From Solicoccozyma terricola (lineage: Eukaryota > Basidiomycota > Tremellomycetes > Filobasidiales > Piskurozymaceae), in assembly GCA_001600875.1 (NCBI GenBank), contig BCLD01000010.1, positions 147,950 to 211,949 of the forward strand: a stretch of 64,000 bases of DNA, read 5' to 3'. Shown piece by piece: positions 1 through 10,800 of this stretch. The translations under genes and the position numbers were made by a program. The stretch's first letter is position 1, and each line of letters begins with the position of its first letter. The notes below the pieces were generated by a model. It was not told the origin of the DNA and made no database searches. It saw only the letters and a list, made by a program, of their open reading frames with translations.

Positions 1-400
1 TTGTCTTCTGCGAACGTAGTGAGCAATCATCTCTTCGCGAGCGATGCGAGCATTCTTGCCTTCACGAACGTAGTGAGCAATCATCTCTTCGCGAGCGAAG
101 CGAGCATTCTTGCCTTCACGAACGTAGTGAGCAATCATCTCTTCGCGAGCGAAGCGAGCACTATTGTCTTCTGCGAACGTAGTGAGCAATCATCTCTTCG
201 CGAGCGATGCGAGCATTCTTGCCTTCACGAACGTAGTGACAATCATCTCTTCGCGAGCGATGCGAGCATTCTTGCCTTCACGAACGTAGTGAGCAGTCAC
301 TTCTTCGCGAGCGAAGCGAGCACTATTGTCTTCTGCGAACGTAGTGAGCAATCATCTCTTCGCGAGCGAAGCGAGCACCATTGTCTTTCTTCTTCGCGAA
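1..400. repeat. 54-bp minisatellite array
   Basis: Seven to eight head-to-tail units of about 54 bp fill this stretch. Each unit reads GAACGTAGTGAGCAATCATC, then CTTCGCGAGCGA(A/T)GCGAGC, then a short ATTCTTGCCTTCAC or ACTATTGTCTTCTGC spacer. Units with the GAAG variant contain CTTCGC-GA-GCGAAG, a perfect 6-bp stem on a 2-nt loop; the GATG variant breaks it. The array is open in one frame, but the repeated peptide is not a plausible protein. It lies upstream of the 3' splice site at 579, so it may sit inside a BIO2 intron whose 5' end is outside the window. Related degenerate copies occur at about 33500-33770. Confidence 0.9.
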
Positions 401-579
401 TGTAGTGAGCTCTACTATACCGCGTACACCGAGACATCCAAACTTGGAGTACAGCGATATATTCGAAAGCTTTTTCCCAAAACATGTTTTCGTCCATATT
501 GAGAATTTCGTTCATCTTTTTTTTTTTTTTTTTTTTTTTGGGATCTAATCATTCCTCCCCCATCGTTTCACTACATCAG

Positions 580-2582
580 GCGACTGTTCATAGAATGCAT
601 CACGATCCTTCTAGAATTCAATTATGCACATTGATGAATATTAAAAGTACGTTTTGTTATATCATGACCTGTGTGTGTCTCCATTTTGAAACTAACGACG
701 GTTCTTCATTTCCCCCCCCCCCCCCCCCCCCCCCCCTCACACAGCCGGCGGATGCCTCGAAGACTGCTCCTACTGCTCCCAATCCGCACGTCACAAATCC
801 TCACCAACGGTCGCGACCCCACTAGTCCAACTCGAACCCGTACTCGAAGCCGCTCGAAAGGCAAAGGAAAACGGTTCGACTAGGTTTTGTATGGGTGCGG
901 CGTGGAGAGGGTTGGAAGGGAGGAAGGGTGGGTTTGAGAGGATTTTGGGGATGGTTAAGGAGGTTAGAGGGATGGGCATGGAAGGTGGGTGTTTTGTGGT
1001 TGGTCCGGTTGGCGCGGTTGGCGCGGTTGGAAGGGTGCGGTTGGAAGGACGCGGTTGGAAGGGGATGAAGGAACGTCGCATGATCTCAAAGCGAGCAAAA
1101 CAGAAGAGGGTTGGCCATCCGAGAGAGAGACGGAAGGGACACTTAAAAACGTTTTGACGGATAAGCCAACCGTCACAAATCGAGGAGAAACGATCTTCCA
1201 CACCCGCGGTTATACAAGAGATGATCAGGGTGAACGTGTGACCAACGCAGGGCGGTTGTCGAGTGGGACGAACGGTTGGAGCAGAAAGCGCATCGTGTCG
1301 GAAGATACCGTATACTCAGATGGTGATGAGTTTAGAGTGAAAGCGGTTTCCAATAACGCAGTCCAGTACGAGATGTAGAAGAAGGTTTGACAAGGTTGGC
1401 AGATACGTCGACTGTCACAAAGTAGACAAAACCGGGCTCCGTGGTGCGGGGGATTGTGCAGACTCACGATGGCTGAAAGAAGATCACCTCTTTTCAACTG
1501 GGATCTCGTACTTACCAACATCCCCCACTATTCACCTCTCCCGCAGTCTGCACTACCCTCGGTATGCTCACTCCCGAACAAGCACGACGACTCAAAGAAG
1601 CTGGATTAAGCGCATATAACCACAACTTGGACACTTCTCGAGAGTTTTACCCAGAGGTGAGCATGACCTGCCATCTTTGTGTATCATCCCCTGTTGACCG
1701 TTTAACCCGTCATGTTTACACAGGTGATCACCACACGAACATACGATGACCGTCTTGATACCCTTCAAGCAGTTCGCGACGCCGGTATCAACGTCTGCTC
1801 AGGTGGGATCTTGGGATTAGGTGAAAAAGATCAAGATCGAGTTGGGTTGATTTGGGAGATTGCGAGGTGGGTTTTTCGTTTCCTCGGTGGGTGCTGTCTC
1901 TTGAAACTGATGCCCCTCCCCCTTCCGCCCCACCCCTCCCTTCCTTCGAATTCGTAGACTGGAACAACACCCCGAAAGTTTCCCTGTCAATACGCTCGTT
2001 CCAATTGAGGGCACTCCACTAGCCGAAAACGATGTGAGTTTCCCTGGATGTGATGGGAATTCCCGAATGAATCACTGAACGAGAAAGTTCCCACCCCACA
2101 GGCTGTACCCGTCCATACCGTCCTTCGGACTATTGCTACCGCGAGGATCGTCATGCCAAAAACTATCATCCGTTTAGCAGCTGGTCGTCATACCTTCTCG
2201 GAGACCGAACAGGCTATGGTGAGTTGTGCATGTGGTTGTTTAGAGGTCGTCTTGCCTCTTTTGCTCGTGTGATCACCGCTAAGCGTTCCACTTTTCGTCA
2301 TTCGCCAGGCTTTCATGGCGGGAGCAGTGAGTGCCCTCGCTTTATCATGCCAGCATCAATATCCACACTCACCCCGTCGCTCTTTTACAGAACGCAATCT
2401 TCACCGGAGAGCAAATGCTCACCACTCCTTGCTCCGGCTGGGACGAGGACAAGTCGATGCTCGATCGTTGGGGCATGAGGGGTTTACGGAGTTTTGAAGA
2501 TGGAGAGGCCGATGCGCAGGCATACGTCAACACAAAGACTGGGAAGGCAACGCCAGTAACTGAGAACGAGGCCACATTGTAG
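580..2582 (+). CDS. BIO2: Biotin synthase (5' end not in window)
   Basis: A radical-SAM enzyme that inserts sulfur into dethiobiotin in the last step of biotin synthesis, normally in mitochondria. Exons: 580-646, 745-984, 1547-1656, 1724-1866, 1958-2033, 2102-2218, 2309-2326, 2391-2582 (320 residues seen). The radical-SAM cluster motif reads [13 protein letters not shown] (C-x3-C-x2-C) at 751-789. Further family blocks are [40 protein letters not shown] and IRLAAGR. An acceptor at 579 starts the first visible exon, and about 50-60 N-terminal residues, including any targeting peptide, must lie upstream, probably outside the window. The intron at 985-1546 is 562 nt, about ten times the local norm, and one exon is only 18 nt. 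Confidence 0.93.
712..736. repeat. C25 homopolymer in a BIO2 intron
   Basis: An uninterrupted run of 25 C sits just before the 3' splice site (ACAG at 741-744) of the 647-744 intron, where a polypyrimidine tract is expected. Its exact length may be an assembly estimate. Confidence 0.85.
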
Positions 2583-2947
2583 AGTGGTCGGCGGTGGTAT
2601 TGCCTCTTGTATATATATATAGATGTTGGGATATCATCTGTAGTTTGGCAGGTGTGACATCAGTGATGTGTTCAGCCAAATTGTGACTCATTGTTCTTTC
2701 TGCTTGAAAGCGTAGTGCCAGAAGTTCTAGACAACTGGACAGCCAATACCACAAAGGTGGCAGCATTGAGCTGACGAGCAGAGCATGAAGAGCTGGATTT
2801 CAGCATAGACTATTTCTTGTGATGGAGCGTCCGGCATCAATGGGAGCCACCAGAGAGCATAAAGTTACATGATCATAGGATATACAATGATTGATGGGAT
2901 AGGCAACACCTGCTACAGCATAGCCAATGCCCGTGCACATTTTGAAA
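2583..2947. other. Convergent intergenic spacer
   Basis: Between the BIO2 stop and the stop of the minus-strand DPBB gene. I see no supportable gene here; it should hold both 3' UTRs and terminators. A short TATATATATATAG run lies at about 2610. Confidence 0.6.
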
Positions 2948-3704
2948 CTACCATGTCCAATCCGTCACTCCAACTTTCCGGCCCCAGTCCTCACCTGGGA
3001 ATATTATCTTCCAACTGTCAAAGGTCAGGTCCAGAGACCTTTCATTGTCACACCCTTCACATTGATCAACAACACGGACTGGGTACGTTTTGCCGTTCAC
3101 TGAGGAAACCAAGCACAAGTAAGTGGGCATTTCTACATTTCTGCATTTATCGCAGGGCTTCCTTACCAGTCAACTGCAGGGTTCGTTTACAGATCGAGTT
3201 GTGATTAGCATTGGACTCGGATCCCAAGAACCGGTACCAAAGACAATGAGACACAGCTGCACTGAGGGAACCGGCCTCTGGAATGAATCCACAGGAACCA
3301 GGTCCCACCGTTGAGTCGTATGCTGTAAGGTCGCCGCCAGTGAAGTGACCTGGTGAATCGGTGAGTGGATCTCCGGTTCCCGAAAAGTGGCACACAGACG
3401 CAAGGGTGTCTTGCTGACCCCATGTGATAATGGAAGTGTTGGCGACGTTGGTCGGCGTGGCAACGGCTGGCTTGAACTGACCGATCCGCGATGTCGAAGT
3501 CGGCTCCTGCGCCAGTGCAATAGCCGGAATGAATGTTGGAACCGTAGAGGTGGAACTCGCTGCCTCCGATGATACTTGCTCAGGAACCGACTGGGTAGGA
3601 GAAGATCGCCGAACACATCCGCCTTCGACAGGCAAGACAACACCTTGCCACCCGATCAAGCAGATTGCCACCGAGAAGAGGAGCATTTTAATGTGTCTGT
3701 TCAT
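2948..3704 (-). CDS. Secreted double-psi beta-barrel (RlpA/expansin-like) protein A
   Basis: Two exons (3167-3704 and 2948-3099) encode 229 residues. A signal peptide is evident: MNRHIKMLLFSVAICL, then a short linker. A Ser/Thr/Pro-rich, probably O-glycosylated linker follows, then a C-terminal DPBB fold: FTGGDLTAYD at its start, and VRVVDQCEGC with SLDLTFDSW (the D-x-C-x-G-C and DL motifs of RlpA/barwin-like domains) in exon 2. Such proteins are exported to the wall or medium; some loosen polysaccharide or are host-induced, but no catalytic activity can be read from this sequence. It is a neighbour and paralogue of the gene at 4120-5329, with the intron at the same position in the fold (after the ICKRTLQLT / MCNKKIKIHG block), pointing to tandem duplication. 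Confidence 0.85.
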
Positions 3705-4119
3705 CGTTGGGCAAGGAAGGTAGTGTAGTAAAGTCGTCTCCCGGTCAGCCGATTATATATCTTACATGGCCTGATGGCGCTGCTCCTGTTGAGACTTGTC
3801 CTCCTTTCTTGGCTCTCAGATCTTGAGGCAACTGAAACTCCTTGGTGTGATGCGTCTCAAGTCTGCTGTTTTATCTTCCATTTCTGTGACTTATTCTACC
3901 CCCGGTTTCGTATGCATGTGTAAAGACTGTCAGTCCAGGGCAGCAAGTGTATTCGTAGTGTGGCTCTCAACGGTTGAACCATATGATCATGTGGACTGAG
4001 ATACTCCAACATAAGGAGGTATGCCCATCGTATATACTTCTCAGCGACGGCCTGCTACGGGCGTTAACAAGTTGCCGTCATAGAGCTATGCTTAAGTAGG
4101 CTCGTAGATGCAAGTCTGT
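3705..4119. other. Spacer between the DPBB paralogues
   Basis: 415 bp upstream of DPBB gene A and downstream of DPBB gene B, both on the minus strand. It should contain the promoter of gene A. No further gene is supported. Confidence 0.55.
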
Positions 4120-5329
4120 CTATGTGATGCTCTGTGGGTCGAAACCATCCATCCACTCCCAACTCAAGCCCCCATGCCTATCGCCACTGTCATCGAAGAA
4201 CTAGAGACGGACGAAAGAGGTGGGGAGGGGAGGGTGGGAGGGGGTATTGAGTGTTATGGAAATGCATGGGCGGACCAGTCACTCACCTTGCTGTATAATT
4301 TGGGAGACATATCCAGAGCGTTCGAATTGTAACACCCAGCGCACTTGTCGAAAACGACCGCAATCTGGGACTCCATTCCTGGAGCTTCAAAAGGAAGAAA
4401 AGGAGGAGAGGAGTAATATCAATATAACCCGAGAAGACTGCCCACGACCTTGACCTTTAGTTCTACCCACCATGGATTTTGATTTTCTTGTTACACATGG
4501 ATGTCATCGCGGGATTTATATGGCGGCTAGGAACCCTATCCATCAAGCAGTACGATACCGCTACGTATAGACCATCGTCTGGAGGTCCTGCGTGGAAGGA
4601 GCCATCAAGCGCAGTGGTACCCGGAGCGGTGACACAAGCTGCATGAGTCGCATCATCGCCGTAGGTGGTGATATCACCTCCCGTGTAAATTCCACCTCCG
4701 TAGGCTGCATCGTTACCGGCTTCGGCAAAAATACAATTCTTAGATTCTGTAGCGGCACCGCCAGCGTCGAACACTTCGTTGGTGTCGTAGCCTGTCCCAG
4801 TCTTAGCACCGCCAGTGATGAGATACGTACCTCCGCTCCCGGGGGCAGAAGTGGACGGAGTAATCTTCGGAATTGGCGCAGGAGAGCTGGCCGTAACTGG
4901 TTGGACCGACGTGTCCGGGGATTTGACGAATGCGTTTGCAACAACGATTGCAGGCGTTTGGGTCGTTGTCACCTCAGTAGATTCATCCGAACACGGCGTC
5001 ACTGCTGCTGCCGCAGCCGTTGTTCCTATGGACGGCACAGTAGACTTGCCGCTGCAGCCTCCATCGACTACTCTAATGCAAGGATTACCCCTGCCTTCAT
5101 TGCTGTTCTTGGGTTGTTCACAACACACTTGAACTTGTTCAGGACCTGCTCCAAGTTCAGCGGCAGCTGGACAAAACTTGGAGACGTCTCCATGCCAGAA
5201 GCTCGAACCACCTTCAGTTACGCAGGTATAATCTTCGTGAACAGAGTCTCGGGTCCCAAGAGTGGTAGGAGCGGCAGTAGCGAGCGATAGAAGGAGGGAA
5301 GCACACATAAGGATTGTTTGAGGAACCAT
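4120..5329 (-). CDS. Secreted double-psi beta-barrel protein B
   Basis: Exons 4471-5329, 4287-4378 and 4120-4200 give 343 residues. I chose the Met at 5329 because it starts a clean signal peptide (MVPQTILMCASLLLSLATAA); an in-frame Met at 5371 would add 14 residues. After the signal peptide comes a cysteine-containing segment (YTCVTEGGSSFWHGD, then CC and CIRVVDGGC) absent from the shorter paralogue, then an Ala/Ser/Thr/Pro linker, then the DPBB domain: YTGGDITTYGDD, VSYCLMDR, AVVFDKCAGC and ALDMSPKLY. This is the same domain plan as gene A with an extra N-terminal Cys module. A role at the cell surface or wall is inferred from family; the substrate is unknown. Confidence 0.86.
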
Positions 5330-5939
5330 GTTGGATGGTATAGTGTCAAGTAGTGACTGTGAGGGTGTCAAATAATGCTTGTGGTGATGCCGAGTTAGAG
5401 CCAGCTAACTTTATTCAGTCGGAAGTGTATGTATTGCGTCTCTCCAAGGGGGTCTGGTGAGTAGATATCTATATGGTGCGAATTGCGTCGAACACTGTGC
5501 TTTCTCCTGTGGCGTCTACAAAGGTTGCAAGTGATTTCTACATGAACGGAAGAGCACACCTAAAACCAGACATTATCTGATACGTCGAAATGGAGAATGT
5601 GAAACCTCCTTAATATCCCCTCGCATGAGAATTGGTCTGACCATCCCTTTCGCGGGAGAATTTGATGAGGTACATTGCTGCTTACAGCGGAGATGGCGTC
5701 ACATTGCGTGTGAGCACTCGAAACAGTTCTATCGACTGAGGGAAAGGCGACTGAAACTCTAGGTCATGGGAGATCTCGGTGGCGGTGGCGAATATGTCTC
5801 ACGCTGGGCAGGGGCGACTAACCGATCGGGGACCCCACATTCATCTCAACCCACCTCATCCGTGACATCCTCACATTCGGAGCGGCAGTTGCAAGACTTC
5901 ATCACTATCGAGCAGCATATCGAGAGCGCAGCTATCATC
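5330..5939. other. Divergent promoter region
   Basis: Lies between DPBB gene B (minus) and the CLYBL-like gene (plus). No gene is supported; a plus-strand ORF starting at 5766 is merely the leader running into the CLYBL-like gene in another frame. Confidence 0.55.
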
Positions 5940-7615
5940 ATGTCGGGTCTGCTACCTCTTCGTTTCCCACGGATTAGCTTCCAGTATCGACCCAGCCGTG
6001 CGATCTCAAGCTCAACCAAACCCAAGGCCATTCCCCGCGGCGCATTACTCTATGGTATGTTCGATTGTCGTCGTCTTCTATCAGTGCCCAAGAAACTTAA
6101 CCTACCTGATATCTTCCAGTCCCAGCTTCATCTGACAAATTCCTCACTTCCTCACTCAAATCCTCTGCATCGACCTTAACGTTCGATCTGGAAGATTCGG
6201 TCCATGCCGATTCCAAATCATCTGCGCGAACGCGACTCTCATCATTTCTCGAGTTTGGAATCCCACCGACCACAGCCAATTCGCCTTCCTCTTCGGCGAG
6301 CGGGAGAGCTCGACCACTTCATGGCCTATCAATAGCTGTCAGAGCGAACTCTATACATCTTCCCGATGAAAGTGGAGAAATGAAGGAAGGCTTTGGCGAA
6401 CAAGACATCGTCGAAATTTGGGGTGGAAATGGTGGCAAGAGATGGAACGGTGGAGCGGGTCCAATGATGGTTCTACCGAAAGTGAGTATCGGGGCGAGAA
6501 TGCACTTGGGGCATGGCATGCGCTGATGAGCCCTGTGATGCTAGATCGATCATCCGAGCATGTTAACAGCTGTGGATCATCTCATCGTCAGTCTACGAGA
6601 CAAGCATCGTGAGTCAGCTTCAACCCAACACCGCTGCCCATCTATCTCTGCCGCCGATTTAACTTCGTTTGCTCAAATCACAGCGCATCCAAAAACCCCA
6701 GTGATAGCATCGATCGAATCACCAGAGGCATTGATGAACATTGCGCATATCGCAGGATGGAGAGGGAGGGGAATGGAACTGGTCGGATTGTTGGTGAGTG
6801 CGATCATTCGCAAATGGGCATTGATATTTGTAGATAGCTGATGTCTTGCCCATGAACCGCCAGTTCGCGGCAGAGGATTGTAAGAGCTCTACCTGCCTTG
6901 CTTCAGTTCGTACTTACAGCTTACACCCTGGTGACATCAGTCTGTGCATCAACACATATCCTCCGTTCCTCTTCTCGTATAGAGCTTCTTCACGCTCGTT
7001 CGTCAATCGTCATCGCAGCTCGAGCATTCGGACTGGCTGCTGTAGACATGGTGAGCAGTAACAACATCAGTGGTCAAGAGCTGGGCTCACATCCACATCA
7101 TTTGATATAGGTCTGCGTGGACTACAAGGATTTGGGGATTTTGAAGAATGAAAGTGAGGATGGGAGGAGACTGGGCTTCGATGGAAAGGTGAGAGTTCAG
7201 TCCAATTCTGACCTGAAAGTAGTTGGGACTGATGGCCTTGACTTGAGCAGCAAGCGATACATCCTTCTCAAGTGGAGATAATCACTCAATCTTACGCTCC
7301 GTCGGAATCTGGTAAGTGTGCCAAATTCCTCTTTCTCCCATTACATTTCCTTCAACTAATCCTTCCTGTAATATAGAAATTCACCGAGCAGCCCTTATTC
7401 TATCTAATATGGCAGCCTCATCGTCTGGGGCTATAGGGATGAAGTCTAGGGATGGGAAGGAGGAGATGATCGACCGACCGATGGTTCTGCAGGTAAGACC
7501 ACGTCGGACTCCTATCCTTGTAGAATAGAGCTAAAGTTGTCGACGACTACAGGCGGAACGCATCATCAAGGAAGCACGAGCGGCGGGATTGAATATCCCT
7601 GATGTGACTGCCTAG
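5940..7615 (+). CDS. HpcH/HpaI aldolase / citrate-lyase-beta family protein (CLYBL-like), mitochondrial
   Basis: Ten exons (5940-6054, 6120-6481, 6545-6608, 6684-6793, 6864-6879, 6941-7050, 7111-7188, 7251-7311, 7377-7492, 7553-7615) encode 364 residues. The N-terminus is rich in Arg/Ser without acidic residues (MSGLLPLRFPRISFQYRPSR), typical of mitochondrial import. Family blocks are RGALLYVPASSDKF, the metal-binding FDLEDSVHADSK, IAVRANS, VLPKIDHPS, VIASIESPEAL, FAAEDFCAS and ARAFGLAAVDM. The nearest animal relative, CLYBL, splits citramalyl-CoA in itaconate/C5 metabolism; a fungal member may instead act on malyl-CoA or a related substrate. The fifth exon is only 16 nt. Confidence 0.88.
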
Positions 7616-7868
7616 CAGTGTTTCTATAAACGGGATCATCTTGCTATAGAAATAGAGAAATGCTATACTACCTGCGTGATGTGTGGGAAAGTATACAACT
7701 GGAGAGTACTGTCATGGGAGGGAATACACTAGAAAGGACTCGATCATCATTTAATGACGAGTGGATGGAAACGATCAGATTGAGAGATTGTTAGTGGGGA
7801 TAAGACGCGAAATAAAAGAGGGGGAGGGGCGCCTGAGGGGGCCATACAAAACACAGGAGAACTTGTCT

Positions 7869-10800
7869 TCACGCGACAACAGCCGTGAGGTTTTCAGACA
7901 TCGGAGTAACTGCGCGACCGTTGCCGTGGCCGTGGTCATCGAAGTGGAAATTCTTGATGGGATTGAGAACTGGTGACAGGGGGGCAGCCGAGACAGAAAG
8001 ATCGGATTGGCGACCGATGTCAGGAATCTGTACTTGACCTGCCGCAGCGGCTGTAGGTCCATCGAGTGCTACCTCGACGTTCAGTATCGGTAGCGGAGGC
8101 GCCACATCGGTTTGCACTGCGACGTTGGTGTAAGTTATGGATTGCTGAAATTCGTTCCTTTCATCTGCATCTTCGTGTTCCTCGTCGTCATCTTCGTCAT
8201 CTTCGTCATCTTCGTCATCTCCATCATCCTGGTCGTTGAGCTCGGAGTTGACATCTTCTTGTCGGATGTCATTTGAGGTTGGAAGTGGTTGCAGCTGCTG
8301 CAACAGCGCAGGGGGGTCTCGAGGAAGGCCGAACAACTCGCGAGCATCCTTGACCGCGTTGCTCAGAATGACGAAGTCATCTTCTTCGTGCTCCGTGACG
8401 ACGGGAGGGCTTTGATGAGCCATCGATTCCATGAGCTCCGGGGCAAGCTTCTCAGAAAGGTGCGAGTCTGCATTTCGTGGTCCGTTAGCACATTGCCAAA
8501 AACCCGCCCGACATGGACCCATATTACTCACAGATCTTTGCGTGCTCCATATTGCTCTGGTACGGACAGCTTTTTGGCCCAACATTGTATCAGTTTCCTC
8601 GCTAGTGGCAGATAAGAGGACACTTCTTCTCACGCTCGACCATTCTTGCACAGCTCTCTATCTCTGATGGATGTGGGCAGCATCTCCCTGACAGACTCCC
8701 TCTTGGCTTCACGCATCCACCATTCGAACATGCCCGCCTTTTATTTTAGACTAGAGATTAGCTCCATGGCTTTGTAGACGAAAAAAAAAGCGAACTTACA
8801 CAGAAGACGCTGTCTGCACATCCGGTGCACAACTTTTCCGGAACGGCATCCGCTCTTACGAGACCTTCCTTGTCAGCTCTTCTACACATGCCATTCAAAC
8901 CGCCACTGCTGAAACCTTCGTCCGACATAAGCCACTGAGCGATGGATTGGCAAATATAGGCCGTGGATATGGCTTTCTTTGCGGCGGTCGCAGAAACAGT
9001 CGACTGAATAGCCGGATGCTCTTGACTAATAGGAGCTACTACCACAGGTGGCCGAGCTGCTGGGACGAAGTTGACAGGTTGCGGATCGGCGAATTGCTCC
9101 CAGGCGATTTCTTGGTCGTTGTGCTCAACGCTAGGTTGCTCCCCCGCCGAGACGTCAGTGGCGAGGCCTTGCTGTCCGGTAGCTCGATCGACGCCACCTT
9201 CTTCGCCAACAGTTGGGTTACCGACAGGTTGTTCGACAGGATTTCCCAAGGGAGCCAATTCAATATGAGTCGACTGGTTTGCGGGAGCTTGACTGGCGAC
9301 TGATTCGTCGAGAACTTGCTCGGCAGGAATCTCCGTCATGGATGGCTGTGGATGCTGTTCATCGGCGATTGGGATTCCGACAGAAGCTGTCTCGACTGCA
9401 GGCCGCTCAGGGGCGACAGGGTTTTCCGTGACGGCGAGTGTAAGAGGTGGCGCCTGATGTATCCCGCATGGAGTCAGATTTAGTTCTAGGGGAACAGAAC
9501 CTAGGGCTAAAAACTCACAGCTTCGAGTACAACGCCTCCCCCTAACTCGACTGATATTCCAACGTCGACCACGGGTGGCCGGAGGGTTGCCATTGCAGTA
9601 GAAGCCATGTGAGTCTTCACGTATTCAGCTTGGACGTAAGCCAGGAAGTAGGAGAGCTCGACGAAGTTATATCTGAGCGGCAAGATGAGCTTCAGAGGGC
9701 GCAATGTCCTGGACACAAAGCATTGGCTTACTGGAAGACGCTCAAATAATCCTGCCATGCATTCCAGGCTTCATCCTTGATCCATCCTCGCATAGTGTCA
9801 AGTACCTGGAAGGAGCTATCCGAGAGTACCATATCCTCGAGCTTGGGAAGTTGGCAGCGCGTGCGCTACAGATGGAAGAAGGACGTGTGAGCTACTAGAA
9901 GTTTTAACGTTCCCTCCGATACGCACCAAGCCACAGCATCCATCGCCACAGATCCCACAAGACTGAGCGAGGGCTTCGGGACAGATTTGCTGGCTAAATA
10001 GATTGTGCAAAGTGTCATTAAGTTGTGATGTATGCCGAGAAGCGGAATGAGAGACGCATACCAGACAGAGCACATTCGGTGGCCGTCTGGTATCATCCCG
10101 TCGCTTCTCAAAGCTCGATCGACTTGAGCCGGGTTGTTTGGATCGGGAATCTACTGTCCAAGGTGTTAGTATGGACGATTTTCTAGACAGTCATTCCATT
10201 ACTTACTGGGAGCGGACAAACATATCGAGAACCTCCATTTTCAGTGCTGACTTCTCCTTCTCGTAGTGGTCGACAGAAAGGACATGGGCCCCAGTACGAA
10301 ACGCCTGTGAGGCGTTCTCGAGAGCGTACAGCGGCTGCTCCACCAGCCGCGAGAGCTCTCGGCGGTTGCGGAAACTGTTCATCCGTCCAGATTAGTACCG
10401 TAGGCTGTGAACTGCTTGGGGAAATCACTCACGCTGAGGAGATCACCTCGCTTATACGTCGTCTGCATCTGAGCGATCTCGTCTGTCGTCCTTGCCATAT
10501 CCGGATGGTGCTGTACTCGAACCCGATGATTCAGCTTAGCGATCAAGCTCTATATCAAGTATGTTTACTCACCTTTGTCAACACATCAATCAAGCTCTTC
10601 AACACCATACTCGGCGCAGCATCTACCACCGGCCTTAGTCTACATTGCGGACAACTCAATCCCTCTATCGGAGTCGCCTGGACACCTCCAAGACCACCGC
10701 CGAGGATACGGTTCATGGATGTGCCGTCGATTGCACCATTGGCGATGGCAGTGACACCGTTTGCAGGAGAACTATCGCCGTACATCTCTCGTTCGCGTGC

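Noticed and set aside
1..405. Open reading frame through the minisatellite, and a CRISPR-array-like appearance
   Set aside because: The frame is open only because the repeat unit is a multiple of three (54 bp), starts with TTG and repeats one peptide. Units are contiguous without unique spacers, so it is not CRISPR.
5846..6519. Minus-strand ORFs over the CLYBL-like exons
   Set aside because: Antisense shadows; the plus-strand exons carry the HpcH/HpaI family motifs and consistent splice phases.
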